Position numbers and translations under genes: made by a program
The notes under the pieces: generated by a model
Databases searched by the model: none
Seen by the model: only the letters and a program-made list of their open reading frames with translations
What the model was told of the DNA's origin: nothing
Assembly (NCBI RefSeq): GCF_000417875.1
Contig: NW_006920887.1
Location: 331,399 to 391,309 of the forward strand
DNA length: 59,911 nt
Origin: Pseudozyma flocculosa PF-1
Lineage: Eukaryota > Basidiomycota > Ustilaginomycetes > Ustilaginales > Ustilaginaceae
Reading direction: 5' to 3'
In this document: positions 12,262-23,220 of the stretch, one piece after another
Layout: every line of letters starts with the position of its first letter
Position numbering within the stretch: the first letter of the stretch is position 1

Positions 12262-12986
12262 CGTGCTCTGCAGCCTCTCTGCTCATCTCGACATCTGCTT
12301 TCGTCGCCGCCGTCGCCATTGGTGGTGCTCTGCCAACCCCCTTTCTCCATCTCCATCTTCACCTCGACTTCGCCTCGTCTCGCCTCGCCTCGTTTGGCTC
12401 CTCCTCGCCCTCGCCTTGTCTTCGTTTCTGCGTCTTCGCTTCTTCCACACCCTCGCCTTTCTACCATCTTCGTCCGCCTCACTCCTTCTTCCGTCTCGAC
12501 TGCCTCCTGCTTCGACCACGCCTTTCTCTGGTGACGCTCTCGTGCCACCTAAGCCGCGCGCTCTGGACCGGCACTTGACCCTGCACATCTTTGGCATCGG
12601 CGGATCTGCATCCTCGTACGCCACGCAACCCCGGACCCGACCGCCGACAGCCGACCGCCGACAGCCGACCGCCGACCCGGTCACGCCTCATCATCGCTGC
12701 ATACCCGCCTTCCATTGGCATTTCTCCTCAGCACCGCGGTCGGCCGATCATCGAGCGACCGTGCCACCTCGGTCTTGCGCGGGCGGCAGCTGCGGCAGTG
12801 CAGAAGTGCTACAGGAAGCTGGAGCGAGATTCTCCCGGGTAGCGTGCTACAGCCGCTAGCTCCTGTCTCTCCTCTCCTTTCCTCGAGAACCGCGATATCG
12901 CAGCTCCGCATCTCCTGCTGGCTTTTGTGCGCGAGCCGCGGCCAGCGCCTTCGCAAGCACCCGCTCTGTCGGCTCGGACGCCAAGC
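11060..12986. other. Intergenic region before the HSF gene, repeat-rich
   Basis: About 1.9 kb without a supported gene. It holds GTGC/CGTG tetranucleotide repeats near 11540-11560, GTACCG-like motifs near 11600-11635, a CACCAGGCAG cluster near 11680-11715 and a (CAGG)n tract at 12231-12262. From about 12300 to 12986 the sequence becomes strongly pyrimidine-rich, typical of a promoter plus 5' leader for the HSF-type gene. Confidence 0.5.
12231..12262. repeat. (AGGC)n tetranucleotide microsatellite
   Basis: Eight perfect copies in the upstream region of the HSF-type gene. Same motif as at 41-87. Confidence 0.95.
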
Positions 12987-15305
12987 ATGAGCGCCATCGA
13001 GGTGCCAGACCAGAGCTTCGACTCTTCGTTTGATGCATTCCTGCAGGCACCGACGTCGAACTCGTCGCCCTCGAACCACCACCTCGTCGCCACGTCCAAC
13101 CCGCACTCCCCCGCAACGTCTTCGTCGCTCTCGCATGCCCGATCTCAGGACGGCGCACCGACCACCCCGAACACCATCACCACCGCTGCCGACGCGTTCG
13201 GCGGCCTCGACGCTGGCGAGGCGGGCATGAGGCCCAGCTCGTCGGGCGGCAATCTCCATCTCAACATTTCCAACCTCTCGGTCAACAACTCGTCCGAGCA
13301 CGACCTGTTTGTCGCCCAGCATCATCACCAGCACCAGCACCAGCACCAGCATCAGACCCAGCCATCGGGCTATCCGCTCGGCGGTCTCTCGCACATGTCC
13401 CACCAGCGATTGCAGAACGATTTCATGCTTGGCGGAGGGGGAGCGGCAGGACCGGCGGCGTCGTCGCCCCACTCGGTGGGCGCCTCGCCCAGCTCCGACG
13501 TGCACGGCGCAGGCATGCCGCCGTCGCCCTCGTTCCACGCCAACGGTACCACCGCCTCTGCAGGCTCTCCGGCGTCCAAGCCGGCCCAGGGGCCGATGGG
13601 CGGCCGTGCCTCGAACGCTGCCAGCCGCTCGTTTGGCGAGCCATCGACCAAGCGTGAGCCCTCTGTGCCGACGCTGGGCACCCAGAGCGACTATTCCCAG
13701 CAGCAGCAACAACAACAGCAGCAGCAGCAGTCGCTCGGCATGCCCAACCTCGCCGCCGAGGGCGACGTCTCGGTCGACGACCCGCAGCTGCTGGGCGGCC
13801 AGACCGAGGCCGACCTCGCCGCAGAGAAGCGGCAGAGCAGCAAGTTCGTCTACAAGCTCTTCCGCATGGTCAGCGATCAGGACTACCAACACCTCATCAG
13901 CTGGAACCGCAACGGCACCAGCGTCATGGTGTGCAACTTTGACGAGTTCGCCAAGGAGGTGCTGGGCAAGCACTTTAAGCACAGCAACTTTTCGAGCTTT
14001 ATCCGGCAGCTCAACATGTACGGCTTCTACAAGGTCAACAAGACGCCGCGCGGCCACCGGCAGTCGGTCGACACGCAGATCTGGGAGTTTTCGCACCCCA
14101 AGTTCCTGCGCGGGCGGCCCGACCTGCTCGACGACATCCGGCGCAAGGCGCTCGACTCGGAGCACGCGCGGGTCGAGGCGAGGGACCTCCAGTACAGCGT
14201 CAGCGTGGGACAGATGCAGCTGCGCCAGCAGGTCGAAGAGATGTCGTACCGGCTCGACGACCTCACCGAGCAGAACGCCGCGCTGCGCAGCTTCAGCGTG
14301 CAGCTTCGCGACGTCCTCGGCGTCGTGCTCGAGCACATCAAAAAGTCCAACGGCGGCCAGGTTCCCTTCGACGTGCGCATCCCCACGCTCGAGATGCCCT
14401 CGCCAATGCCGCCGTCGGGCATGTGGACGCCGCAGCTGCACGAGAACCCGCCCATCTTTGTCACGGAGCCCGAGTTTGGGCTGGCCGGCCAGCAGCCGCG
14501 CCCGTTCGGAGCGGGCAACGCAGCCGACCCGTCCATGTTTGCCGCCGGCGTCGGCCAGGACCCGTTCTCGATGAGCGCGCCCGGCTCGCGGCGGGTGTCG
14601 CACGGCTCAAACAGCGCCCACGGCCACGGCGCACCGGGCGGCAACGAGGCCTTGATGGCGATGCGGCACGGCAGCTTGTCGGACCAGGGCATGATGCCGC
14701 CCCCGCCCCAGCGGAGCGCGTCGTTCGAGGGCCAGATGCTGCCCCCACAGTACGGCGGGCACCGACCGTCGTTCAGCAAGGCGCCGCTGGCGGGTCTCGC
14801 CATTGACACGTCGGCGGCGGCGGGGGGCGGCCCGCTGTTTCCCAACCATCAGGTGCACCAGGGCATCTCGCCGACGTCTTCGCAGGGCGGCCTGATGGCG
14901 GCCAATGCGGGCTTTGGTCCGTTGAGCATGCCGCCGTCGCCGCTCACGCCGCAGCACCAGGCCATGTTTGCGGCCATCAACACGCCGCTGCCGCCCTCAC
15001 CGGCGCCCAACGCCATGAATGGGGGCCAGTTTGGGCCCTTTGATCCGACGTCGCCCTACCTCCAAGGCAACGGCTTCGTGCAGCCGCCGTTCTCGGCGGG
15101 CACGCACGAGGCGGGCTTCTTCTTCGGCGGCGGCGGCGGCGGCGAGGGCGATGGGCCCAACGCAAAGGCAATGAGGACGCCACTGAAGCGGACGGCGTCG
15201 AATTCTGGCCCGAGCCAGCACGGCACGCCCGTGCTGGTGCAGCAGGCAGGCATGCAGGGCCCCCTGGTCTCACCCGGGCTGATGAAGCGGAAGTCGCCGG
15301 TGTGA
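12987..15305 (+). CDS. HSF-type DNA-binding transcription factor
   Basis: Single exon, 772 aa. The HSF DNA-binding domain covers about residues 284-385. It starts at SSKFVYKLFRMVSDQDYQHL and includes the recognition-helix segment FKHSNFSSFIRQLNMYGFYK and the closing WEFSHPKFLRGRPDLL. A heptad-like coiled coil follows (about 400-455, MQLRQQVEEMSYRLDDLTEQ), as expected for trimerisation in this family. The flanks are low-complexity: an N-terminal Ser/His/Gln-rich part with poly-Gln near residue 240, and a long Pro/Gly/Met-rich C-terminal region that may contain activation sequence. No receiver domain is present, so it is not Skn7. It could be an Hsf1 orthologue or a second basidiomycete HSF, and I cannot decide between these. 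The first in-frame ATG of the open frame was taken as start. Confidence 0.9.
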   Translation: MSAIEVPDQSFDSSFDAFLQAPTSNSSPSNHHLVATSNPHSPATSSSLSHARSQDGAPTTPNTITTAADAFGGLDAGEAGMRPSSSGGNLHLNISNLSVNNSSEHDLFVAQHHHQHQHQHQHQTQPSGYPLGGLSHMSHQRLQNDFMLGGGGAAGPAASSPHSVGASPSSDVHGAGMPPSPSFHANGTTASAGSPASKPAQGPMGGRASNAASRSFGEPSTKREPSVPTLGTQSDYSQQQQQQQQQQQSLGMPNLAAEGDVSVDDPQLLGGQTEADLAAEKRQSSKFVYKLFRMVSDQDYQHLISWNRNGTSVMVCNFDEFAKEVLGKHFKHSNFSSFIRQLNMYGFYKVNKTPRGHRQSVDTQIWEFSHPKFLRGRPDLLDDIRRKALDSEHARVEARDLQYSVSVGQMQLRQQVEEMSYRLDDLTEQNAALRSFSVQLRDVLGVVLEHIKKSNGGQVPFDVRIPTLEMPSPMPPSGMWTPQLHENPPIFVTEPEFGLAGQQPRPFGAGNAADPSMFAAGVGQDPFSMSAPGSRRVSHGSNSAHGHGAPGGNEALMAMRHGSLSDQGMMPPPPQRSASFEGQMLPPQYGGHRPSFSKAPLAGLAIDTSAAAGGGPLFPNHQVHQGISPTSSQGGLMAANAGFGPLSMPPSPLTPQHQAMFAAINTPLPPSPAPNAMNGGQFGPFDPTSPYLQGNGFVQPPFSAGTHEAGFFFGGGGGGEGDGPNAKAMRTPLKRTASNSGPSQHGTPVLVQQAGMQGPLVSPGLMKRKSPV

Positions 15306-16997
15306 GGGCCTGGTTGGGCCGCGCTAGGCTCTGCCGACGGCGGCCGCAGCCGTCTGCTTTCTCGAGGTCGACTCCGTCGTTGTCGTCGCCGCTTCGTTCC
15401 TTGCACCTTGCCTTCGACCCTTGTCCTATCGACATCCGCTGAGCTCGACTGGGTGCGGCGTCACCCGGAGTTGCTCGCATCGTATACCCCGCGCACACAG
15501 CGCCAGCCCTTTTCTCTTCCGCCCGCTGTCTGGCTCGCCGTCGTCTAAACGTCGCCCTTAGACGAGGGCGAGCCCATCTTCGATCTCTGGTGGCCATCGT
15601 CAAAAGCTGCCGGCTTGACCTCGGTCCGCTTCGCCCCACCTCTCCTCTCCTTCTCTTGCACCTCGCTCGTCTGACGAGGGCCTCCTCTCACCTATCTTTT
15701 GCCCTTTGGCCCCGGGCCCTGATACTAGCCAGCCGACTTCATGTCGTGTCTTTCGGGCGGGCGCGAGACATGAGTTTCAATTGCTCCGGTTTCGAGGGAC
15801 TGGCTCAGCTTCTCTCTAGGCACAGGCCCTTTGCTTCCTAGCTACCACGTACTGCAGCCACACTGATCTTGGGGATGGGGGATTTCCTGGAGGTTTTCGG
15901 GCGGGATGGCCAGCCGGATCGAATCGCATACCCAATATCTAGTCAGTCGCTCATCCATCGTCGTGGGGATGTCCTTCCTGCTGCGAGGCACGGCTCGCCA
16001 TGTGTGTTTCTACAGCCAGGCGCGTGGACCGCGTTGCCGGGCTTGGAAGGCAGCTGGAGGCCAGGAACCGATGTCTGCGTCTCTGCCGAGTGGCCGGGAC
16101 GTATCGAGGGCATTGAACCGGGTGGTGTGGAAAGCAAGCAAGGAGCTTACGGCCCGACGTTGGGCTTGCTGGCCAGAGCATGCCAGGGCATGCTGGCAAC
16201 ACCAACCAGCAGGTCTTGGGGACGCCTCCGGGGGCTGCCGACAGGCGAGGCACGACCGCGCGTCAAGGCACGACCAGACCTGGCCAGCAAGCCGCGCGAT
16301 TAAGCTTGGTGGGGCCTTGGCTGCAGCAGCCCGCGCGGTCTTTCAGAGTGGCATGACAAGAGGCCGAGGGCGAGGCAGGGCGAGCTGGCACGGACCCCGC
16401 ACGCTTCGCTCCGCCCCGCCCCGCTCCATTCTCGCCTGACCCTGACCCTGACCTCTCGAACCCTACCCTAGGCCTAACCACCCACCCACCTGCCTGCCTG
16501 GCTCCCCCCTCCTGCAGCACTTCATCCTTCCTTGCCAAGCCGCCCCGACTCTCGATTTCTCCGGCTTCTTTCCGCCTGGTTTGTTGCGTCGCCACCGCCT
16601 CGCTGTACTTACAAGTCGTCGTCCCTGCACCCACCCCGCAAAAGCACCACCATCCTGGCCTCGACGGAAACTGCCTACCTACCTAATCTTCAAGACGCCG
16701 ACGCCGAAACTAGGATCAGACGCTGCGGCCCATCTTCAGGCTACCACCGCCGATACCGCCATCTCGATTTCCCGCCTCTATCTCACATACTCCTGCCATC
16801 GCCCCGCCATCTCCTTCCGAGCGCTTTCTGGACAAAGGGCAAAGCTAGATCTGCCGCACCGCTTTCCAGCCCTCACCAAACTGCACTCACCCTGAACCTC
16901 GAACGCTCCCGAACTGGGCTTCCGAGAACATTCGGTAACGGGGCAGCAGAAGTCGAGCAGGTCCCTTTCTTCGGCCTCGCCATAGGCGTCGCGTCCA
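15306..16997. other. Intergenic: HSF 3' end and dipeptidyl aminopeptidase promoter/leader
   Basis: About 1.7 kb with no supported gene. A short (CCCTGA)n stretch followed by CCCTACCCTA and CACC repeats lies at about 16436-16490, then CTGCCTGCCTG at about 16491-16500. From about 16500 the sequence is pyrimidine-rich up to the next ATG, consistent with a 5' leader. Confidence 0.5.
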
Positions 16998-19900
16998 ATG
17001 CCACCCTCCTACCCTGACTACCGCCACGGCGACAGCATCGACTCGGACCGCACCGCCTCGGATGCCACGCTCGACGACGAGAAACGCCGCGCCCCACCGA
17101 CGAGGTATCGGGACGATGAGAACGCCATCGACAGCTCCACAGAGGACGTAGCTGCGCAGACCTACCCGCCAAGAGGCGGTGGTGACTCGCGGTCAGGCCG
17201 GCCGGGTCGCAACGGCAGGGGGACCGCCTCACGCGACGACGTCGACAGCGACGACGACGATGACGACGCCAACGACGACGACGCGGGGACAGGGAAGCTC
17301 CGACTGGACGAGGAAGAAGAGGTCGGGCTGATGCAGCTGGACCGCGATGGCAAGAGCTCCATGGCGAGAAAACGTCGAGGCTCGCTCTTCCTTGGAAAGC
17401 GTCGAGGCAAGGGCAGGCGCGGCATCGCATCGGGCGGCTTCCTCGTCTTTGTCGGCGTGCTCGCCGGCTTCGCGCTCGCCATACCCCTGTTGCAGTGGCT
17501 GTCGTCGTCGGGGCCATACGAAGTGGACAGCACAGCAGGCGGGTCCTCTGTCCACGCCAGCCAGGGCAAGCCACCAGCGGCCAGCGGCGTTGCCAAAGTC
17601 CCGGCCTCGAGCAACGATGGCGGGGGCCACTGGGGCCTCGCCCACTTCGAGCACGCCCGCGTCAACTTCGAGGTGCCCGGCTGGGACAGCGTCGCCGAGG
17701 CGGCCGCCGGCACAGGCCTTTCCGAGTCCGAGGTGTCGAGCTTCAAGACAGCCGACGGCAAGGACCTCATGCCGCTCGACCTCGACATTGTCCTCGGCGG
17801 CACGCTGCGGCCGCAGCGAGAGGATCTTACCTGGTCGGCCGAGGATCCCGACGTGGGCGTCTTTTCCCACGTCGACTGGACCGAGCGCGACATCTATATC
17901 GAGGACGTCACCCACGCCCGCAAGGACAAGCTGGGCGAGGGCGACGTGGCCAAGGGCGGCGGCAAGGTCCTCTACGTCGAGGGCAAGGACGTGCTCGACC
18001 ACAACAACCACAAGCTCACCTGGACCAGCTACAAGATCTCGCCCGACATGAAGTGGGTCATGTTCTTTTCCAGCGAACAGAAGCAGTGGCGCTACTCGCA
18101 GCACGCCAACGTCTGGCTCCACAGCGTGGCCGACAAAAAGACGACTGCCATCGGCGGCGGGCCTTCGTGGCCGCCAACGATCTCGTACGCTGCCTGGGCC
18201 CCGCTGCGGCGGCAACGGACCGACGCGGCCAGCCAAACGCCCGGCGTCGCCTACGTCCAGGGCAACAACCTCTTCTTCATCCCCAAGCCGGGCGCGCTGC
18301 CGGTCCAGATCACCAACGACGGCGACGCCACCATCTTCAACGCGGTGCCCGACTGGGTGTACGAGGAAGAGGTGTTCAGCTCCGACTCGGCCATGTGGTT
18401 CAGCCCGGGCGGCAGCAAGCTCGTCTTTCTCCGCTTCGACGAGACAAAGGTGCCAATCTACGAGTTCCCCGTCTACAACCCGGATCCGTTCATGTCCGGC
18501 AAGGCGACGCCCTACCTCGAGACGACCAAGATGCGCTACCCGAAGCCGGGCTACCCGAATCCGCTGGTGAGCGCGCACATGGTCGACCTCGACGAGATCT
18601 ACGATGCGGCCAGTCGCCAGGGTGGCGCGGCGATCCGCAGCACGCCGTTTGTGCTGGCCAGCCCGGGCGGATCGACCGTCGGCGCAGACAAGGCGGCAAA
18701 CGACGTCGATGCGGCGCTGACGGGCCCGGACGTGGCAGACGAGCGGCTGGTGACCGAGGTAACGTGGCTCAACGACGACGAGCTGCTCGTGCGCGAGACG
18801 GACCGGTTCAGCGACGTCATGCGCCTCGTACTCTACCAGCTGGGCAAGGGCGGCAAGCGGCGTCGGCAGCGGGGCGGGGAAGGGGAAGGCAACGGCGTCG
18901 ACGCAGCGACGAGGGACAAGGCCATCGACGTCGAGGGCCGAGTGGTCCGGCGAGACGATGCACGCAAGGACGGCAAGGGCTGGATCCGCGCCGCCCAGAC
19001 GCTCGAGCCGCTGAGCCACCACGACGTGGGCCTCAAGGGCTCGGCGTATCTCGACATTGTCGTGTCCCCGCTCGGATACCGACACCTGGCGCTGTACGGA
19101 TCGTCTTCCTCGGACGAGCCCGTCTTCCTCACCGCCGGGCCGTGGGAGGTCGACGAGCTGGTCCACGTCGATGCGCGCAGGCGGAGGGCCTACTTTACCG
19201 CCGCCCGACCCAGCCCAGCGGAGCGCCACCTCTACTCGGTCGACCTCCCGGACTGGAGCGTGCCCTCGGGCCTGGCGAGCTACAGCGTCAAGGAGCCGGA
19301 GCCGCTGACCGACCACAGCCGGCCCGGGTACTACTCTGCCAACTTCGACCCCAAGGGCGCCTACTACGTGCTCGACTACAAGGGACCCGACGTGCCCTAC
19401 CAGAAGGTGGTCGGCGTCGACAACTCGACGTGGGAGATGACGCTCGAGGACAACTCGTTGCTGCGCCAGATTTCGTCGCAGTACGTGCGGCCGCAGTCGG
19501 TCTTCTACAACCTCACGCTCAACGGCACCACGCTGCCGGACGGGTCGCCGGTCGCGGTGAGCGTCAAGGAGCTGCGGCCGCACGACTTTGACGCCAGCGG
19601 GCGCACCCAGTACCCGGTGCTGGTGCAGGTCTACGGCGGGCCGGACTCGCAGATGGTGGCGGGCAAGTGGGACCGCGCAGACTGGCACCAGTACCTGGCG
19701 ACGACGCACCGGTACATTGTGTGCACCATCGACGCGCGCGGCACGGGCTTCCGCGGGCAGGCCTACCGCGCCTCGGTGGCGGGCAACCTGGGCGACGTCG
19801 AGGCGCGCGACGTCAACGCGGCGGCGCGGCTGATTTCGAGCCTGCCCTACGTCGACGCCGGACGGATGGGAGTGTGGGGCTGGAGCTACGGCGGCTACCT

Positions 19901-20333
19901 GAGCAACAAGGTCGTGGAACGCAACGAGCACCTCTTCAACCTCTCGATGTCGGTGGCGCCCGTGACCAACTGGCGCTTCTACGACTCGGTCTACACGGAG
20001 CGCTACATGAAGTCGACGACGGCCAACGCGGCGGGGTACGAGCACGCCGGCGTCCACGTGGCCAACGGCCATCTCAACGTGCCCATCCTCCTCGCCCACG
20101 GTACCGCCGACGACAACGTCCACTTCCAGCACTCGGCCCACCTGATCGACATGCTCACCAAGGCCCGCGCGCGCGGCTGGAGGTTCCGCATGTTTACCGA
20201 CAGCGCCCACAGCATGCAGATGCGCGGCGCCTACCGCGAGCTGTACGAGGAGATGACCGAGTGGCTCGTGTCCAAGTGGGGAAAGGGGGCCAGGGTCGGC
20301 GACGAGGCGGGGAAAGCGAGTCTGAAGGGGTGA
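16998..20333 (+). CDS. Type II membrane dipeptidyl aminopeptidase (S9B, Ste13/Dap2/DPP4 type)
   Basis: Single exon, 1111 aa. A cytoplasmic acidic and basic N-terminal tail of about 145 residues precedes one hydrophobic segment (about 147-167, GFLVFVGVLAGFALAIPLLQ), giving type II topology. A DPP4-type beta-propeller follows (for example SYAAWAP, YVQGNNLFF and DWVYEEEVF). The C-terminal alpha/beta hydrolase carries the nucleophile in GWSYGGY (Ser963), the acid in HGTADDNVH (Asp1038) and the base in DSAHSMQ (His1071), all intact. The DWVYEEEVF motif matches the Glu pair that binds the substrate N-terminus in DPP4. The family removes X-Pro or X-Ala dipeptides. In yeast, Golgi Ste13 matures alpha-factor and vacuolar Dap2 degrades peptides. 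A Lys/Arg/Gly-rich insert near residues 617-660 lies within the propeller. Which compartment applies here is not visible from sequence. Confidence 0.93.
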   Translation: MPPSYPDYRHGDSIDSDRTASDATLDDEKRRAPPTRYRDDENAIDSSTEDVAAQTYPPRGGGDSRSGRPGRNGRGTASRDDVDSDDDDDDANDDDAGTGKLRLDEEEEVGLMQLDRDGKSSMARKRRGSLFLGKRRGKGRRGIASGGFLVFVGVLAGFALAIPLLQWLSSSGPYEVDSTAGGSSVHASQGKPPAASGVAKVPASSNDGGGHWGLAHFEHARVNFEVPGWDSVAEAAAGTGLSESEVSSFKTADGKDLMPLDLDIVLGGTLRPQREDLTWSAEDPDVGVFSHVDWTERDIYIEDVTHARKDKLGEGDVAKGGGKVLYVEGKDVLDHNNHKLTWTSYKISPDMKWVMFFSSEQKQWRYSQHANVWLHSVADKKTTAIGGGPSWPPTISYAAWAPLRRQRTDAASQTPGVAYVQGNNLFFIPKPGALPVQITNDGDATIFNAVPDWVYEEEVFSSDSAMWFSPGGSKLVFLRFDETKVPIYEFPVYNPDPFMSGKATPYLETTKMRYPKPGYPNPLVSAHMVDLDEIYDAASRQGGAAIRSTPFVLASPGGSTVGADKAANDVDAALTGPDVADERLVTEVTWLNDDELLVRETDRFSDVMRLVLYQLGKGGKRRRQRGGEGEGNGVDAATRDKAIDVEGRVVRRDDARKDGKGWIRAAQTLEPLSHHDVGLKGSAYLDIVVSPLGYRHLALYGSSSSDEPVFLTAGPWEVDELVHVDARRRRAYFTAARPSPAERHLYSVDLPDWSVPSGLASYSVKEPEPLTDHSRPGYYSANFDPKGAYYVLDYKGPDVPYQKVVGVDNSTWEMTLEDNSLLRQISSQYVRPQSVFYNLTLNGTTLPDGSPVAVSVKELRPHDFDASGRTQYPVLVQVYGGPDSQMVAGKWDRADWHQYLATTHRYIVCTIDARGTGFRGQAYRASVAGNLGDVEARDVNAAARLISSLPYVDAGRMGVWGWSYGGYLSNKVVERNEHLFNLSMSVAPVTNWRFYDSVYTERYMKSTTANAAGYEHAGVHVANGHLNVPILLAHGTADDNVHFQHSAHLIDMLTKARARGWRFRMFTDSAHSMQMRGAYRELYEEMTEWLVSKWGKGARVGDEAGKASLKG

Positions 20334-20521
20334 TGTGATGACTGGGTCGGGTCGGGGACGGAGTGGATGGGCCCATGCCATTTCGTCAGCGTTTCCCATC
20401 GAGTCGAGGGGGCTAGATGTACAACAATGATGGCGAGCGCTCGAGGCCCCGCCCGACATACCGCCGCCGTCGCCGCGAAACACACTCTCTACTACGTGCT
20501 GCACCTCTTTCGATGCGGCGG

Positions 20522-23220
20522 CTACCGGCGGTGCGGTGGACGCTGCCGCGTCACGTCCCACGCTGCCGGTCCGCCGCCACCACCGCCACCGCCGCCGCCA
20601 CCTCCTGGCGCAACGGCCGCCGCGCCCATCTGACCGCCGTACGTGGGCATCGACATTGACACGCCATCGCCACCGCCGCCGCTGCCGCTGCTGCCCCATG
20701 CCTGATTCTGTCCTCCCGCACCCATGTCCATGCCCATGCCCATGCCCGTACCCATGCCCATGCCCATCCCCATGCCGGGGCCGCCGCCCATCTGCATCGG
20801 CGGCATGCCCCCCATGCCCGCCATGGGCATGCCCATGGGCATGACGGGGAAGCCCATGACGGTGGCCATAATCTGCTGGTTGTTTGGCTTGAAGCCGTAC
20901 GTGTTCTCAAACGCGTCGCCCACGCGCTCCCAGCACTTTGCGTCGGTCGGATCAAATGTCGACATGTCAATCGTCGACAGATCCTCCTTGGTCTTCGCCG
21001 CCGTCGCCGCCGCCGACGCCGCCGTCGCTCCTCCTGCCGCTGCCGATGGTGGCGAAGTTGGCACTGCGGATGTAGCTCCGCCTTCCGACTTGGTCGGCGC
21101 GGCATCCGACCACCGCGACGCTCGCGGCTCGTTTGACGGGCGCACCGACGAGGGGCTGCGCGACCGTCCATCCCGTCTGCGCGTCGCAGCGCCCGGTCCA
21201 GACGGCGGCGGACGAGGCGGAGGTGGGCCCGGCGGTGCTCCGCTGGGGCCAGCCGACGACGATGATGACGACGATGCCGGTCCGGCCAATTGCTGCAGCA
21301 TCGTCAACTGGCCCAGATCGAACGACGGCGCACCGGCCGCCGCCGCAGGGGGACCCGGTGGTTGCGTCGACCTCGCCAGCATGTCGGCCAGGCTCGACGG
21401 TACGCCTGCGCCGCCGCCGTTGCTGCCGTTGCTGCCCATTGCAGCCGATGGCGACGCGTTGCCGTTGCCCGCGCGGCCGCCGCCACCGCCACCGCCACCG
21501 AGCAGGGCAAGGATGTTGGCCGGTAGACCGGCTTGCGCCGGTGCCGTCGCCGTTGCCGTTGCCGTCGACGCCTCTGCGGCGGCACCCTGCAGCGAAGGCG
21601 GTAGCGGGTAGGCGGGTCGGCGCTTGGCGTCGCGCGGGTCGGTTGGCGGTGTCGTGCTGCGCTTGGACGAGCTCGAGGCTGCATGTCGCCGATCAGTGCG
21701 CATTCAGTGGGAAGAGGGCGCGAGCAGGGCGAGAAAGGTGGCGGGAGCAGGGAGTGGGGAAAAGGAGGAGCGGGGAAGGGGCAGATTGTCGATTCAGCAA
21801 ACTGATCTAAACTCTCTACACTCCATGTCTGGGTGCGCGGCACCGCCACAGGGGCTCCCCAAACGCAGTAAGCACCTTTTTTCGACGACGACGAAGCCTC
21901 CCGCTGCCTTGACGATGATGACGATGAAGACGACGGTTGGCCCGACGCCAGCCGGTCGACGCTCCTCGAGAGCTCCTTGAGCATGGCGTGGTCGAAGGTT
22001 GATGCCCGGATCCAGATGTCGAGGACCTTCTTGACCTTTTCCTGCAGCCCGGCCCAGAATTGCGCGCGCGCGCGTTCAAGTCACCCCGGCGTCGACGGGA
22101 CGGAGAGAACGAGCGAGCGACCACACCGGGTTGGGGGAGAAGCGCGTTCGTTGGGGTGCAAGGCGACGGAGGTTCGATTGCATGGACACGGAGGGAAGGT
22201 GCGACGGAGTATGAACATCGGGAGCTCCCAACAAGACGGCGACGAGGCTGCTGCCGGCCAAGACGATGCGCCATCGGCGAGCAGAGGGCCTTCGAGGCCG
22301 GGAAGGCCATTGCGCGCCATCTATACCATGCCTGCCGCCCAGGCGTCCCAATGGACCGCTGCGAGCCGCGTTGGCGGTACGACGAGGATGACAACCACCG
22401 GGGCTGCGGCTGCGGCAGCGGCGACGCATGTTCGGGCAAAGAGCTCAGACTCACCTGCTGTTCCTTGCCGACGCTCCTCATCGTGTCGAGCGCAATCTCG
22501 CCGGCGACCTGGGACGCCTGCGAGAGAAAGTAGGCCGCGCCGGCGATGAGCGCCTCGTTGGTGCCGTCGATTGCGTCAGAGTCGGGCGGCGCCCGGGCGT
22601 CGCTGGCATCGTGGCCCGCGCCCTGCTTCTTGACAGCGTCTTTGGCGTGCCGGGCGACTGCGTCAAACAGGTAGAGCGACGAGACCTTGGTGCTCGAAGA
22701 GGCGCGGGCGTGGAGCTTGAGGATGGCCTTGGCGGCGGCAGGATCCTGCGAGGCAGGGAGGCAAGGGTGGGTATAGTAGCGATGCGGTCGTGTCAGGAGC
22801 TGGACGTCTGGCCCATGCTTTTGCTCGTCTTGCCAGCCTCGCCCAATCTAGCGCGAGCGTCCCCGGCTGGGTCGCAAAGTCGGACGACGGAGAGATGGCC
22901 AGAACCGCCTGTGGAAGACGACCTCAACCACACGGTGATCCGCCTGCCGGCGTAGCCGTGGCTGCTAGAGGACGTCGGCATGGACGCTGCGGTGGACGAT
23001 ACCCACATGAAAGCATTTGGCGGCGGTCGACTTGACGCGATCGACGCGGGAGCCCGACAGCTTGTTGGCTGCCACCGTGTCCTGAAGCACCTTGAGAAAG
23101 TCCTAGCGTCGTCGAGGCAGGCCAAGGCGAGGATCCAGAGTGCACGATTCAGCTGCAGCGCCCTGGGCTCAGCAACAAGCACCGCGACGGCTGAAGGATG
23201 CTTACCTCGAGCTCGGCCAT
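20522..23220 (-). CDS. CID-domain (RNA polymerase II CTD-interacting) protein with Gly/Met-rich tail
   Basis: Five exons on the minus strand: 23220-23206, 23102-23007, 22745-22455, 22041-21876, 21678-20522 (574 aa). Exon 1 is a 15-nt microexon coding MAELE. Introns are 103, 261, 413 and 197 bp, longer than elsewhere in the window. The CID (about residues 1-160) shows the helices DFLKVLQDTVAANKLSGSRV, AILKLHARASSSTKVSSLYL (then FDAVARHA) and KVKKVLDIWIRASTFDHAML. This arrangement matches the Nrd1/Seb1/SCAF class of CTD-binding domains, which couple transcription to RNA 3' processing or termination. No RRM is seen. Instead there is a Ser/Ala/Pro-rich linker, a short conserved-looking segment with CWERVGDAFENTYGF, and then GMGMGM and poly-Gly repeats. 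Exon 2 uses a slightly unusual donor (GTGGGT). The gene is convergent with the aminopeptidase (188 bp between stops). Confidence 0.8.

Noticed and set aside
12681..14603. 640-codon minus-strand frame antisense to the HSF-type gene
   Set aside because: Antisense shadow of a firmly identified DNA-binding protein; no domain of its own.
17229..20699. 1156-codon open frame on the minus strand, antisense to the aminopeptidase gene
   Set aside because: It mirrors the coding frame of a well-supported S9B peptidase. Strong G/C bias at third positions removes stops from the antisense frame. It has no recognisable domain and an Arg/Val/His-skewed composition.
20724..21611. Plus-strand frame with MPMPMP repeats opposite the CID gene
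   Set aside because: Reverse complement of the Gly/Met repeat of the supported minus-strand exon.
22042..22454. Small plus- and minus-strand frames inside the 413-bp CID intron
   Set aside because: No motif, and the flanking exons join in frame into one continuous CID domain.
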